The translations under genes and the position numbers were made by a program. From Flagellimonas sp947499585 (GTDB lineage Bacteria > Bacteroidota > Bacteroidia > Flavobacteriales > Flavobacteriaceae): a DNA stretch of 64,000 nt. The stretch's first letter is position 1. Each line of letters opens with the position of its first letter. Under the pieces are notes generated by a model. The model worked only from the letters and a program-made list of their open reading frames with translations. It had not been told where the DNA came from and searched no databases. The DNA lies in NCBI RefSeq assembly GCF_044596045.1, contig NZ_CP138995.1, forward strand, positions 1,178,001-1,242,000, read 5' to 3'. Below are positions 23,581 to 32,277 of this stretch, piece by piece.

Positions 23581-25740
23581 ATGAGGAAATCATTTCTCCT
23601 ACCCCTGCTCGTTTTCGGATTTTTAACCTTCTCGATAGCCCAAAAGAAAAAAATAACCTTAGAAGAAATTTGGGGAGGTGAATTTAGAACCGAGTACATG
23701 GATGTGCTCCGGTCCATGAAAAATGGAAAACAGTATACCATTCTAAATTTTAACCGCTCTCCTAGGTCCAGTAGCTTGGATAAATACAATTATGAAACCT
23801 TGGAAAAGGTAGAAACCATTGTTGCTTCATCAGATGAGGTGCCTTTCTTTAGCTCTTATGCATTTAGTGAGGACGAATCCAAGATAGTCCTGGCAACGGA
23901 GATTGAACCCATTTTTAGACATTCGCGGTTGGGGATCTATTACGTATATGATGTTGCCACCAAAAATATTATAAAGGTTTCTGATGCTAAGATTCAGGAA
24001 CCTTTGTTGTCTCCAGACGGTTCAAAAGTGGCGTATGTATTGGAAAACAACCTTTTTGTTTTTGATATTGCTTCCAAAAGCGCAAAACAAATTACCACAG
24101 ACGGTGAGAAGGGAAGCATAATCAATGGAGTAACGGATTGGGTATACGAGGAAGAATTTGCTTTTGTACGCGCATTTGAGTGGAACAGCAACGGTACCAA
24201 AATTGCTTTTCTTCGTTTTGATGAAACCAACGTTCCTCTTTATGCAATGGATGTATATGGACAAAATCTGTATCCGTTCCAATATGAATTTAAATACCCA
24301 AAAGCAGGAGAGGAAAATGCAAAAGTATCATTGCATATGTTTGATGTGGCTTCTGCCAAGACATCAAATGTAAATTTAGGTGAGGCGTATTATATTCCAA
24401 GAATCAAATGGATGAACAATCCCAATCATTTAAGTGTACAAACCATAAACCGACACCAAAACCATTTGAAATTGCATTCGGTCAATGCAACGGACAATTC
24501 AGTTTCTGTATTGCTTGAAGAAAAAGATGATGCTTATGTAGACATTACGGACAACCTGACCTTTTTGGCTGATGATAGCTTTATATGGACAAGTGAGATG
24601 GATGGTTACAACCATATTTATCTGCACAATGAAGATGGGAAATTGATGAACCAAATCACCAAGGGGGAATGGGAAGTGACCAACTATTATGGCTATGACC
24701 AAAAACAGGATAAAATCTATTATCAATCTGTGGAGAATGGTTCTATTAATAGAGATGTGTACAGTATCAGCAGCTCTGGGAAAAGTAAAAAGCGCCTGAC
24801 CGAAAAAGAAGGAACCAATGCTGCGGATTTTAGTGCAGACTACACGTATTTCATCAATACATTTTCAAGTGCCATAATGCCGCATGAGTTTACATTGCAT
24901 AAGGCATCAAATGGAAAAAAACTGAAAGACATCAAAAATAATTCGGTACTGGATAACAAATTAGAAGGTTATGAATTGAGTCCGAAGGAATTCTCCACGA
25001 TAAACATCAATGGGAATGATTTTAACATGTACATGGTCAAACCTGCTGATTTTGACGAAAGTAAAAAGTATCCTCTTCTAATGTTCCAATATAGTGGACC
25101 AGGGTCCCAACAAGTGGCCAATCGTTGGTTTGGAAGCAATGACTATTGGCACCAAATGTTAGCATCTGAAGGATATATTATTGCCTGTATAGATGGACGT
25201 GGGACAGGATTAAAAGGACGTGATTTTAAAAAAGTCACCTATATGAATTTGGTGAAATATGAAACTGAGGACCAGATTGCCGCGGCTAAAAAATTAAGCG
25301 AACTTCCCTACATTGATGAAAACCGAACCGGAATTTGGGGGTGGAGTTACGGAGGTCATATGAGCACCAACTGTCTATTAAAGGGCAATGATACATTTGA
25401 GATGGCCATAGCAGTGGCTCCAGTAACCTCTTGGCGTTTTTACGACACAATCTATACAGAACGTTTTATGCGAACGCCTAAGGAAAACCCAGGAGGGTAT
25501 GATGATAATTCACCATTCAATTATCCTGAGCTTTTAAAAGGAAAGTATTTATTGGTGCATGGCTCCGGAGATGATAATGTGCATGTACAGAATTCTATGC
25601 GCATGATTGAAGCGCTAGTGCAAGCCAACAAGGATTTTGAATGGGCCATTTATCCAGACAAAAACCATGGCATTTATGGCGGAAACACAAGACTGCATTT
25701 GTTTTCCAAAATGACCAAGTTCGTAAAAGAAAATTTGTAA
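23581..25740 (+). CDS. Dipeptidyl peptidase IV (S9 family)
   Basis: A 719-residue exported serine peptidase with signal peptide (cleavage near IAQ), an N-terminal eight-bladed DPP IV propeller (about 30-480) and an alpha/beta-hydrolase domain. The catalytic Ser is in GWSYGGH, the Asp in GSGDDNVH and the His in KNHGIYGG. The EE pair typical of dipeptide anchoring appears as YEEEFAF. It removes X-Pro (or X-Ala) dipeptides from peptides. The peptide transporter gene follows after 18 bases, so the two form a peptide-scavenging unit. Confidence 0.93.
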   Translation: MRKSFLLPLLVFGFLTFSIAQKKKITLEEIWGGEFRTEYMDVLRSMKNGKQYTILNFNRSPRSSSLDKYNYETLEKVETIVASSDEVPFFSSYAFSEDESKIVLATEIEPIFRHSRLGIYYVYDVATKNIIKVSDAKIQEPLLSPDGSKVAYVLENNLFVFDIASKSAKQITTDGEKGSIINGVTDWVYEEEFAFVRAFEWNSNGTKIAFLRFDETNVPLYAMDVYGQNLYPFQYEFKYPKAGEENAKVSLHMFDVASAKTSNVNLGEAYYIPRIKWMNNPNHLSVQTINRHQNHLKLHSVNATDNSVSVLLEEKDDAYVDITDNLTFLADDSFIWTSEMDGYNHIYLHNEDGKLMNQITKGEWEVTNYYGYDQKQDKIYYQSVENGSINRDVYSISSSGKSKKRLTEKEGTNAADFSADYTYFINTFSSAIMPHEFTLHKASNGKKLKDIKNNSVLDNKLEGYELSPKEFSTININGNDFNMYMVKPADFDESKKYPLLMFQYSGPGSQQVANRWFGSNDYWHQMLASEGYIIACIDGRGTGLKGRDFKKVTYMNLVKYETEDQIAAAKKLSELPYIDENRTGIWGWSYGGHMSTNCLLKGNDTFEMAIAVAPVTSWRFYDTIYTERFMRTPKENPGGYDDNSPFNYPELLKGKYLLVHGSGDDNVHVQNSMRMIEALVQANKDFEWAIYPDKNHGIYGGNTRLHLFSKMTKFVKENL

Positions 25741-25758
25741 CCAAACTCATTAATATAT

Positions 25759-27291
25759 ATGTCAGATATTGTAAAACCAGCCAGTGAAAAGGAACTTTTT
25801 GGGCATCCCCAGGGTCTTTTCTATCTATTTTTTGCTGAATTGTGGGAGCGTTTTAGTTTTTATGGAATGCGAGCCCTGCTCACGTTGTACATGGTCAATG
25901 TTATATTTGAGGCCTTGTCCAATAGGGATTATGCGGCAGCAGCGGTTTATGCTTCTTATGGGTCACTGGTTTATGCCTCTACGGTAATAGGAGGAAAGAT
26001 TTCTGATTCTATTTTGGGAATGAGAACTTCTATTTTTTTAGGAGGTATTTTAATGGCTCTTGGCCATTTTGTACTGGCTATTGAAAATAATACGGCTTTC
26101 TTTTTAGCATTGGCATTTATTATTGTGGGGAATGGTTTTTTTAAACCTAACATATCAACTTTTGTAGGTACACTTTATAAAGATGGAGACCCAAGAAAAG
26201 ACTCTGGGTTTACCATTTTCTACATGGGAATCAACATTGGTGGATTTATTTCTCCATTGCTATGCGGATGGCTGGGACAGGCTTACGGATGGCATTATGG
26301 TTTTGGTTTGGCAGGAATAGGAATGCTTACCGGATTACTTTTCTTTTGGAGTGGTATAAAAAAGAACGTTTTTGGAGATGGCGGCAAACCGCCAAGTATG
26401 GAAGTCTATGAGAAAAAAGTTATGGGAGTTCCTCAAAAGCATCTAATACCCATCATTGCATTTTTATCAGCTCCACTAATAGCATTTTTATTGTATTCCT
26501 ATAAGTCTTTAGGTGCTGAAGGCAGTTTTCTTGAAGACCAGAACATAGTTAACATACTGTTTAAATTGATTGCAGTTGCTATTTTGATATATATGGGAAT
26601 GGTTATGATCAAATGTACCGTTGATGAACGGAAAAAGCTCTTCATGGCTTTACTGATTACATTTTTTATGACCATTTTTTGGGGTTTTCATGAACTGCAT
26701 GGTAGTGTAATTACATTGTTTGCTGCCAGAAATGTGAATTTATCACTTATCAATGCAAGCCAAACCAATGCACTTAACTCCATGTTCATCTTTATTTTGG
26801 CAATTCCAATCTCCTTGGTTTGGACATATTTGGCAAAAAAGAAATTGAATCCAAGAACACCATATAAGTTTGGTTTAGGTTTGGTTTTGGCAGGTTTAAG
26901 TTTTTACGTTGTATCATTAAGTGGTGGAGCAGCGGATGAAAATGGTATGGTACCATTCTCGTATTTACTTTGGTTGTATTTTATACTATCGGTTGGTGAA
27001 CTTTTCATGTCGCCCGTTGGGCTTTCAAAAATCACCGATTTATCTCCAAAACGAATTGTTGCTTTTATGATGGGGGTTTGGTTCTTGTCTTCGGCTTTTG
27101 CTTTTCAAGTTGTAGGATTTATTTCTAAACAGTTGGCTATTGAGAGTACAGACAGTAATGTGGGTGGCTTGGATACGCTTAATGTATATTTGGATGGTTT
27201 CCGTTTAATCGCAATCTATGCCTTAGTGGCCGGAGTTGTTGTGTTGATATTCGGACCGCTAATGAAACGCTTAATGGGCAATATTCACTAG
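25759..27291 (+). CDS. POT-family proton-coupled oligopeptide transporter
   Basis: A 510-residue inner-membrane transporter with 12-14 helices. The proton-coupling ExxERFxFYG motif appears as ELWERFSFYGMRA, and the PTR2 signature GNGFFKPNISTFVG and FTIFYMGINIGGFISP follow. It imports di- and tripeptides such as those released by the upstream DPP IV. Its TAG shares the palindrome CTAG with the stop codon of the convergent comEC gene, so the two genes overlap by 4 bases. There is no terminator between them. Confidence 0.93.
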   Translation: MSDIVKPASEKELFGHPQGLFYLFFAELWERFSFYGMRALLTLYMVNVIFEALSNRDYAAAAVYASYGSLVYASTVIGGKISDSILGMRTSIFLGGILMALGHFVLAIENNTAFFLALAFIIVGNGFFKPNISTFVGTLYKDGDPRKDSGFTIFYMGINIGGFISPLLCGWLGQAYGWHYGFGLAGIGMLTGLLFFWSGIKKNVFGDGGKPPSMEVYEKKVMGVPQKHLIPIIAFLSAPLIAFLLYSYKSLGAEGSFLEDQNIVNILFKLIAVAILIYMGMVMIKCTVDERKKLFMALLITFFMTIFWGFHELHGSVITLFAARNVNLSLINASQTNALNSMFIFILAIPISLVWTYLAKKKLNPRTPYKFGLGLVLAGLSFYVVSLSGGAADENGMVPFSYLLWLYFILSVGELFMSPVGLSKITDLSPKRIVAFMMGVWFLSSAFAFQVVGFISKQLAIESTDSNVGGLDTLNVYLDGFRLIAIYALVAGVVVLIFGPLMKRLMGNIH

Positions 27292-29312
27292 TCCTCATTA
27301 AGATTAAAAGAATAATATCCCTTTTCACCGGTACTGTGGAAAGGGATTTCTTTTTTTATGCAAGTTTGCTTCCAACGTGAGACATAGCTTCTGTAGTTGC
27401 TGCCATCAGCAATAACCATTTTAGGATTTAGGGAATCTATTACTCTTTCTAAATTAATCTTTGGCGATTGTGTTAGTAATACATAATCTTGATTTTTCAC
27501 CTGCGGATATATCCCTAGACTATCCATTACATACAGTTTTTTTCCACTGATATTGAAGTTGTTTTTGAACTTATGGTAGGAAATGGATTGAATCCTCTCG
27601 GATATTTTATAATCATTTACCATTGACCCAATATTATTGCTGTCCGAAGCATATAGTTTTAAACTTGTCGCTTTTTGATGTAGCAACAATGTGTTCTTGG
27701 ATTTGTGTAACAATACAAGAGCCTCTTTTTTCTGCCCCTGAATTTGATTCCATATACTCCACCCTTGCAATGTTATAATTCCAGCAAGGAGCGCAATTAT
27801 GTTTTTTAGTTTTGGTTTGGAGAGAAATACAACCAATGTAGCGATGATTAAATACCCCAAAACCATTTGAACAACATCAAAAGGAATATCCTTAATAATA
27901 AAACCTTCTTGTTTGGCTACCCAATCAATGGTAGAATTCATGATTTTGATTATGGCGTTGTACATGACGACCATGAAATTGGGCAGGTTGTCAAAAATGG
28001 ATAAAAAGATGACCAAAATTCCCATTCCCAGAATCAATCCTAAAAAAGGAATTATTAGAAGATTAGATATAAAAAATAGCGCCGGAAATTGATGGAAATA
28101 AAAAAGACTTACTGGTAAAACACCTAATTGGGCTGCAATACTTACGGCTAACAACTGCCAAATTTTACGGATAACAATGTTTTCAGGAAACCAAAATCGT
28201 TGAAGCTTCGGGTATATCCAGATAATGGCAAAAACCGCTGCATAGCTCATTTGAAAACCCACTTGAAACAGAAACAAGGGTTTTATCAGCAAAATAAAGA
28301 ACATGGATAGCGCAATAATGTTGAACGAATTGGTAGGTCTGTTCAAATACATTGCATATGCCAAAAAAGAGAACATGGTCACAGCCCTGACAATAGACGG
28401 GGAAAGTCCGGCTATAAATGCATAGGTCCACAGGAGAAATACAATTAGTATCAACTTAATACTTTTGCCTTTTGGGAGCCGCTCTAAGGGGGACAATAAA
28501 AACTGAAATAATAATAACAGAATACCAACATGAAGTCCAGAGACGGCTAAAATATGAACAGCTCCAGCGTCTTTGTAATTGTTATAAGTGCTTTCGGAGA
28601 TGTCATCTCGTTTGCCCAATAAAAGTGCCTGAATTACAGCAAGCTCATCTTCTCCAAAGTTTTCATTTTTTAATTTTGAAATAATATGTTCTCTAAAGTT
28701 TGAGGTCAGACCAAAAATGGTTTTAGCAGAATTTTCTTTTAATTGTACAGCATTAAAACCTGTTCGGATTTGATGATATATCCCTTGTTTTTTGAGGTAA
28801 TCCCGGTAGTTAAATTGATATGGATTCAGAGGAGGTCTAATGGTCTCTGCATTCGAAAACAGAATGAATTCATCATCAACCTTTAGTTTATTTAGCGTAG
28901 AATCCGCAGGGAGACTTATAACTATCTTTCCAGTACTTTTTTCGTTTTCAACAGAAATGACCTTGGCCACATACCGTTGTGCGTATTGATTTGGTTTAAG
29001 TACCTCCAAAATTTTAAGTTCCCATTGTTTGACTCCATTTATCTCTTTGTTGGAATAATGATGGGAAAGTTTTTTGGATTTGGAAAGGGATACAATAAAA
29101 ACACCGAGGAGTATAGTGGTAAGAACGGTAATCAACTCAAAAAAGGGAAACCCATCTCTAGATTGTTTCTTCTGGAACAGGTACAAACATGGGAGCAAGG
29201 CTAAAAGAGCAAAAAATGAAATATATAGAGCTACTTCAAAATAAAAACCTAGGATAATACCGGCAATGAGGCATATTGTCAATTTTATAGATACAAAATT
29301 GAAAAAGCGCAT
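27288..29312 (-). CDS. comEC: ComEC/Rec2-family DNA-uptake channel protein
   Basis: A 674-residue protein: an N-terminal DUF4131/OB-like region with about three spans, then the Competence domain with ILAVSGLHVGILLLLF and GLSPSIVRAV, hallmark motifs of the channel. The C-terminal part (about 520-674) resembles a shortened metallo-beta-lactamase domain but shows no HxHxDH motif, so nuclease activity is doubtful. It should carry single-stranded DNA across the inner membrane in natural transformation. The start overlaps the NlpC gene's stop by one base, and its stop overlaps the peptide transporter's stop. Confidence 0.88.
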   Translation of the reverse strand: MRFFNFVSIKLTICLIAGIILGFYFEVALYISFFALLALLPCLYLFQKKQSRDGFPFFELITVLTTILLGVFIVSLSKSKKLSHHYSNKEINGVKQWELKILEVLKPNQYAQRYVAKVISVENEKSTGKIVISLPADSTLNKLKVDDEFILFSNAETIRPPLNPYQFNYRDYLKKQGIYHQIRTGFNAVQLKENSAKTIFGLTSNFREHIISKLKNENFGEDELAVIQALLLGKRDDISESTYNNYKDAGAVHILAVSGLHVGILLLLFQFLLSPLERLPKGKSIKLILIVFLLWTYAFIAGLSPSIVRAVTMFSFLAYAMYLNRPTNSFNIIALSMFFILLIKPLFLFQVGFQMSYAAVFAIIWIYPKLQRFWFPENIVIRKIWQLLAVSIAAQLGVLPVSLFYFHQFPALFFISNLLIIPFLGLILGMGILVIFLSIFDNLPNFMVVMYNAIIKIMNSTIDWVAKQEGFIIKDIPFDVVQMVLGYLIIATLVVFLSKPKLKNIIALLAGIITLQGWSIWNQIQGQKKEALVLLHKSKNTLLLHQKATSLKLYASDSNNIGSMVNDYKISERIQSISYHKFKNNFNISGKKLYVMDSLGIYPQVKNQDYVLLTQSPKINLERVIDSLNPKMVIADGSNYRSYVSRWKQTCIKKEIPFHSTGEKGYYSFNLNED

Positions 29313-29857
29313 TACAGAATTCGCATTGCCTTAACAAAAGAGTAGTTCCAAAACCCTTCTCGTAAAGAAGATACAATAACACCTCTGGAGGTTGTGGAAT
29401 GAATAAATTTTATATCATCTCCTTTTACATCAACAACCAAACCCACGTGGTTTATACGCTTTCCGCTTTTACTGGTTTTAAAAAAAAGAAGATCACCTTT
29501 TTGTACTTGGCCAACTTTAATGCGTTTGCCCTCCTCTGCCATTTGGTAGGAGACTCTTGGGAACGCAATGTCGTTTTCTTTCAGCGAAACATATAAAAGT
29601 CCAGAACAATCCATTCCTTTGTTTGTGGTGCCACCAAATTTGTAACGAGTGCCAGAAAAAGTCATTGCTGTTGCTATAACATCTTCGGTCTTAGAGTTTT
29701 TCTTTTTCTCTTTTTTAGGCTTTTCTAGTGGAATGGTTTCTTCGGAAGACCCCTCAACGGTCACGGTTCTAGGAGTACTATAGGTTCTTTTTTTCTTGGC
29801 TGTACCACAACCAAAAAGAATCAAAAAGGAAAGAAAATAGAGAGTTCTTTTTAACAT
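29312..29857 (-). CDS. NlpC/P60 (C40) cell-wall peptidase lipoprotein
   Basis: A 181-residue lipoprotein (lipobox LFGC, Cys17) with a Lys-rich linker to residue 60 and an NlpC/P60 domain. The triad is visible: Cys in GMDCSGL, His in RINHVGLV and a third polar residue in FIHST. It hydrolyses peptide stems of peptidoglycan (D-Glu/diaminopimelate bond in this family) at the outer membrane's inner face. It is translated just before comEC, with which it overlaps by one base. Confidence 0.9.
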   Translation of the reverse strand: MLKRTLYFLSFLILFGCGTAKKKRTYSTPRTVTVEGSSEETIPLEKPKKEKKKNSKTEDVIATAMTFSGTRYKFGGTTNKGMDCSGLLYVSLKENDIAFPRVSYQMAEEGKRIKVGQVQKGDLLFFKTSKSGKRINHVGLVVDVKGDDIKFIHSTTSRGVIVSSLREGFWNYSFVKAMRIL

Positions 29858-29889
29858 CCAAGAATAGCTTTTCTTCTTGGAGGCTAAAT

Positions 29890-31002
29890 CTAAGCATTTT
29901 CAATGATTAATTTAGCTGCCAATTGACTGGCGCCATTTCCGCCCAATTTGGCTTTAAGGGTTTTGTAGTCTTCCAAAATGCGATTTCTGTCTTTACCTTC
30001 GATAATTTTTGAAAGCTCCTCTTTAAGTTTTTTTGAAGTTAAATCACTCTGTATCAACTCTTTTACCACTTCCTTATCCATGATTAAATTGACCAGTGAA
30101 ATGTAATCCAAAGTAATAATTCGCTTTGCAATTTGATAAGAAATCCAATTGCCTTTATAGCACACCACTTGAGGGATGCCAAAAAGTGCCGTTTCTAAAG
30201 TTGCTGTCCCACTGGTAACCAAAGCGGCATGGGAATGCCTTAACAATGAATAGGTTTGGTTAGATACGTACCCTACATTGTTTTCTTTTATAAAAGAACT
30301 ATAGAAGTCATCCGGTAAACTTGGTGCTCCCGCAATAACAAATTGATAATCTGGAAAATCATCTCTTACGGAGAGCATTATATTCAACATTTTTTGTACT
30401 TCCTGTTTTCTGCTGCCGGGTAAAAGTGCAATGATAGGCTTTTGCGGATTTAGGCTATGTTCTTTTCTAAATGAAGCTTCTTCAACAATTTCTGTGTTCT
30501 CTATGGCATCAATCAGAGGGTGGCCAACAAAGTTAACGGGATAGTTATGCTTCTTTTCGTAAAAATCTTTTTCAAAAGGAAGAATAACGTACATATTGTC
30601 AATATCTCGTTTTATTTTTTCAATTCTACCTTCCCGTGATGCCCATATTTGTGGAGAAATATAGTAGTTGGTCTTAAAGCCATTTTTCTTGGCCCATTTG
30701 GCAATACGCAGGTTAAAACCAGAGAAATCAATAAAAATGATAAGGTCTGGATTAAACTTTTGAATGTCTTCTTTACAAAAGGTAATATTCTTAAAAATAG
30801 TGGGAATGTTCTTTATGACCTCCAAGAAACCCATAAATGCCATGTCTTTATAATGCTTGGCCAATGCTCCGCCGGCTTGTTGCATTAAGTCTCCGCCCCA
30901 ACAACGAATATGTGCAGCTTCATCTTTTTTCTTGATGGCTTTTATGAGATTGGAACCATGTAGGTCTCCAGAGGCTTCACCAGCTATTATGTAGTACTTC
31001 AT
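29890..31002 (-). CDS. lpxB: Lipid-A-disaccharide synthase
   Basis: A 370-residue GT19 glycosyltransferase that joins UDP-diacylglucosamine and lipid X in lipid A synthesis at the inner membrane. It starts with the family motif IAGEASGDLHGSNLI, and has GHPLID, LLPGSRKQEV (the glycine loop after the central domain) and TSGTATLETAL near the C-terminal UDP site. Length is typical. It follows a small membrane gene (20 bases) and precedes the NlpC gene, within the run surE, small protein, lpxB. Confidence 0.95.
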   Translation of the reverse strand: MKYYIIAGEASGDLHGSNLIKAIKKKDEAAHIRCWGGDLMQQAGGALAKHYKDMAFMGFLEVIKNIPTIFKNITFCKEDIQKFNPDLIIFIDFSGFNLRIAKWAKKNGFKTNYYISPQIWASREGRIEKIKRDIDNMYVILPFEKDFYEKKHNYPVNFVGHPLIDAIENTEIVEEASFRKEHSLNPQKPIIALLPGSRKQEVQKMLNIMLSVRDDFPDYQFVIAGAPSLPDDFYSSFIKENNVGYVSNQTYSLLRHSHAALVTSGTATLETALFGIPQVVCYKGNWISYQIAKRIITLDYISLVNLIMDKEVVKELIQSDLTSKKLKEELSKIIEGKDRNRILEDYKTLKAKLGGNGASQLAAKLIIENA

Positions 31003-31021
31003 TAATAAAGTTCAAACTCAA

Positions 31022-31306
31022 CTAAAAAATTTTATAATATAAAATTACCAAAGCGGTAATAAGAGTTGCAATCAAAACCCCTCTGGCCCTGTAATCTCTT
31101 TTTAAACGCAGAAATCCAAAAAAAGCTATTAGATTTAAAATAGCGCCCAAAGCCAATAAACTTCCAACATGACCTTGTTTTACAGCGGCGTTGAAGGTTT
31201 CGGATATGCTTAAATCTGAAAAAATTAAAATATATAATAATGTGCCAAAAGTGTTTGCAATGAGTCCCACTACAAGACCAATTAATACTTCCTTTCTATT
31301 TTTCAT
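31022..31306 (-). CDS. Small three-helix membrane protein, unknown function
   Basis: A 94-residue protein with three hydrophobic spans (about 7-29, 46-67 and 75-92). It has no cysteines or recognisable motif; a basic RLKRDYRARG loop lies between spans 2 and 3. Its start overlaps the end of surE by 11 bases and lpxB follows after 20 bases, so it is part of that operon. I do not recognise the family; a role in the envelope is only suggested by context. Confidence 0.65.
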   Translation of the reverse strand: MKNRKEVLIGLVVGLIANTFGTLLYILIFSDLSISETFNAAVKQGHVGSLLALGAILNLIAFFGFLRLKRDYRARGVLIATLITALVILYYKIF

Positions 31307-32075
31307 TTAGACTCCAATTATTTACTTGCGGAATTGTATGATGGGCGGTAAGGTCAAATTGCGTTGGAACCACGGAAACATAACCTTGAGCCAATGCCCA
31401 TTCATCTGTATCCTCACCTTTGTCCAATAACTCAAATTCCCCGGTCAACCAATAATAATCCTTTCCGGTAGGGCTTATACGTTTATCAAATTTTTCCTTC
31501 CAATTGGCTCTTGCCTGTCTGCAAACCTTTATTCCCTTAGGTTCCTCATCCGTTTTTGGAATGTTTACATTCAGAACTATTCCCTTTGGAATTCCATGAA
31601 GCAACGCTTCGGTCACTATAGTTTTTATGGATTTGGAAGCATGGCTAAAATCAGCTTCCCATGAATAATCGCAGAGTGAAAAACCAATTGCCGGAATTCC
31701 TTCAATACCAGCTTCAATAGCAGCACTCATAGTGCCAGAATAAATCACGTTTATTGATGCATTGGAGCCATGATTGATTCCACTAACACAGATATCTGGC
31801 TTTCTGTCCAATATTTCTTGCAGTGCCAATTTTACACAATCTGCGGGGGTTCCGCTACAACTATACTCACTAGGAGCGCCTTCTTCTTGGTCTATTATTA
31901 CTTTTTTGGAATATAGCGTATTATCTATGGTTATTGCATGCCCCATACCAGATTGTGGACTATCGGGAGCCACAACTATGACCTCTCCAATACCCTTCAT
32001 TACCCGTATTAATTCCCTAAGTCCTGGGGCAGTTATCCCATCATCGTTGGTAACTAGGATGAGTGGTTTTTTCAT
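31296..32075 (-). CDS. surE: 5'/3'-nucleotidase SurE
   Basis: A 259-residue SurE phosphatase that removes phosphate from 5'- and 3'-nucleotides and short polyphosphate, metal dependent. The N-terminal LVTNDDGITAPGLREL carries the metal-binding Asp pair, and SGINHGSNASINVIYSGTMSAAIE is the second conserved block. It is the first gene of the minus-strand set reaching comEC and is divergent from the tail protease gene. Confidence 0.95.
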   Translation of the reverse strand: MKKPLILVTNDDGITAPGLRELIRVMKGIGEVIVVAPDSPQSGMGHAITIDNTLYSKKVIIDQEEGAPSEYSCSGTPADCVKLALQEILDRKPDICVSGINHGSNASINVIYSGTMSAAIEAGIEGIPAIGFSLCDYSWEADFSHASKSIKTIVTEALLHGIPKGIVLNVNIPKTDEEPKGIKVCRQARANWKEKFDKRISPTGKDYYWLTGEFELLDKGEDTDEWALAQGYVSVVPTQFDLTAHHTIPQVNNWSLNEK

Positions 32076-32164
32076 TTTACATAATTATTGGCATAAAAAT
32101 ACGTTTTTCATAAGGATATGATGCTCTGGCCGTTTAACAAAAAATTAAAAGCCTTGCACTAAAC

Positions 32165-32180
32165 TGGCACGGTTTTTTCA
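32165..32180 (+). promoter_or_regulatory. Sigma-54-like site upstream of the tail protease gene
   Basis: TGGCAC, five bases, then TTTCA: one mismatch from the -24/-12 pattern TGGCAC-N5-TTGCA, but the mismatch hits the important -12 G. One such near-match is expected by chance in a window of this size, so support is weak. Confidence 0.2.
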
Positions 32181-32230
32181 GTATCTTAGATAATTCATAT
32201 CAATTGAAACGGAGGATGACGTAATTAAGG

Positions 32231-32249
32231 TTTGACAAAAATTGTCAAA
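32231..32249. promoter_or_regulatory. Inverted repeat upstream of the tail protease gene
   Basis: TTTGACA, five bases, TGTCAAA is a perfect 7+7 inverted repeat. It abuts TAATTTCG (32250-32257), a -7-like box 20 bases before the ATG. A repressor at this site would cover the promoter. Alternatively the left TTTG arm serves as a -33 element at a short 15-base spacing. Confidence 0.35.
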
Positions 32250-32277
32250 TAATTTCGCTCCTGATAAAAACCCATTT

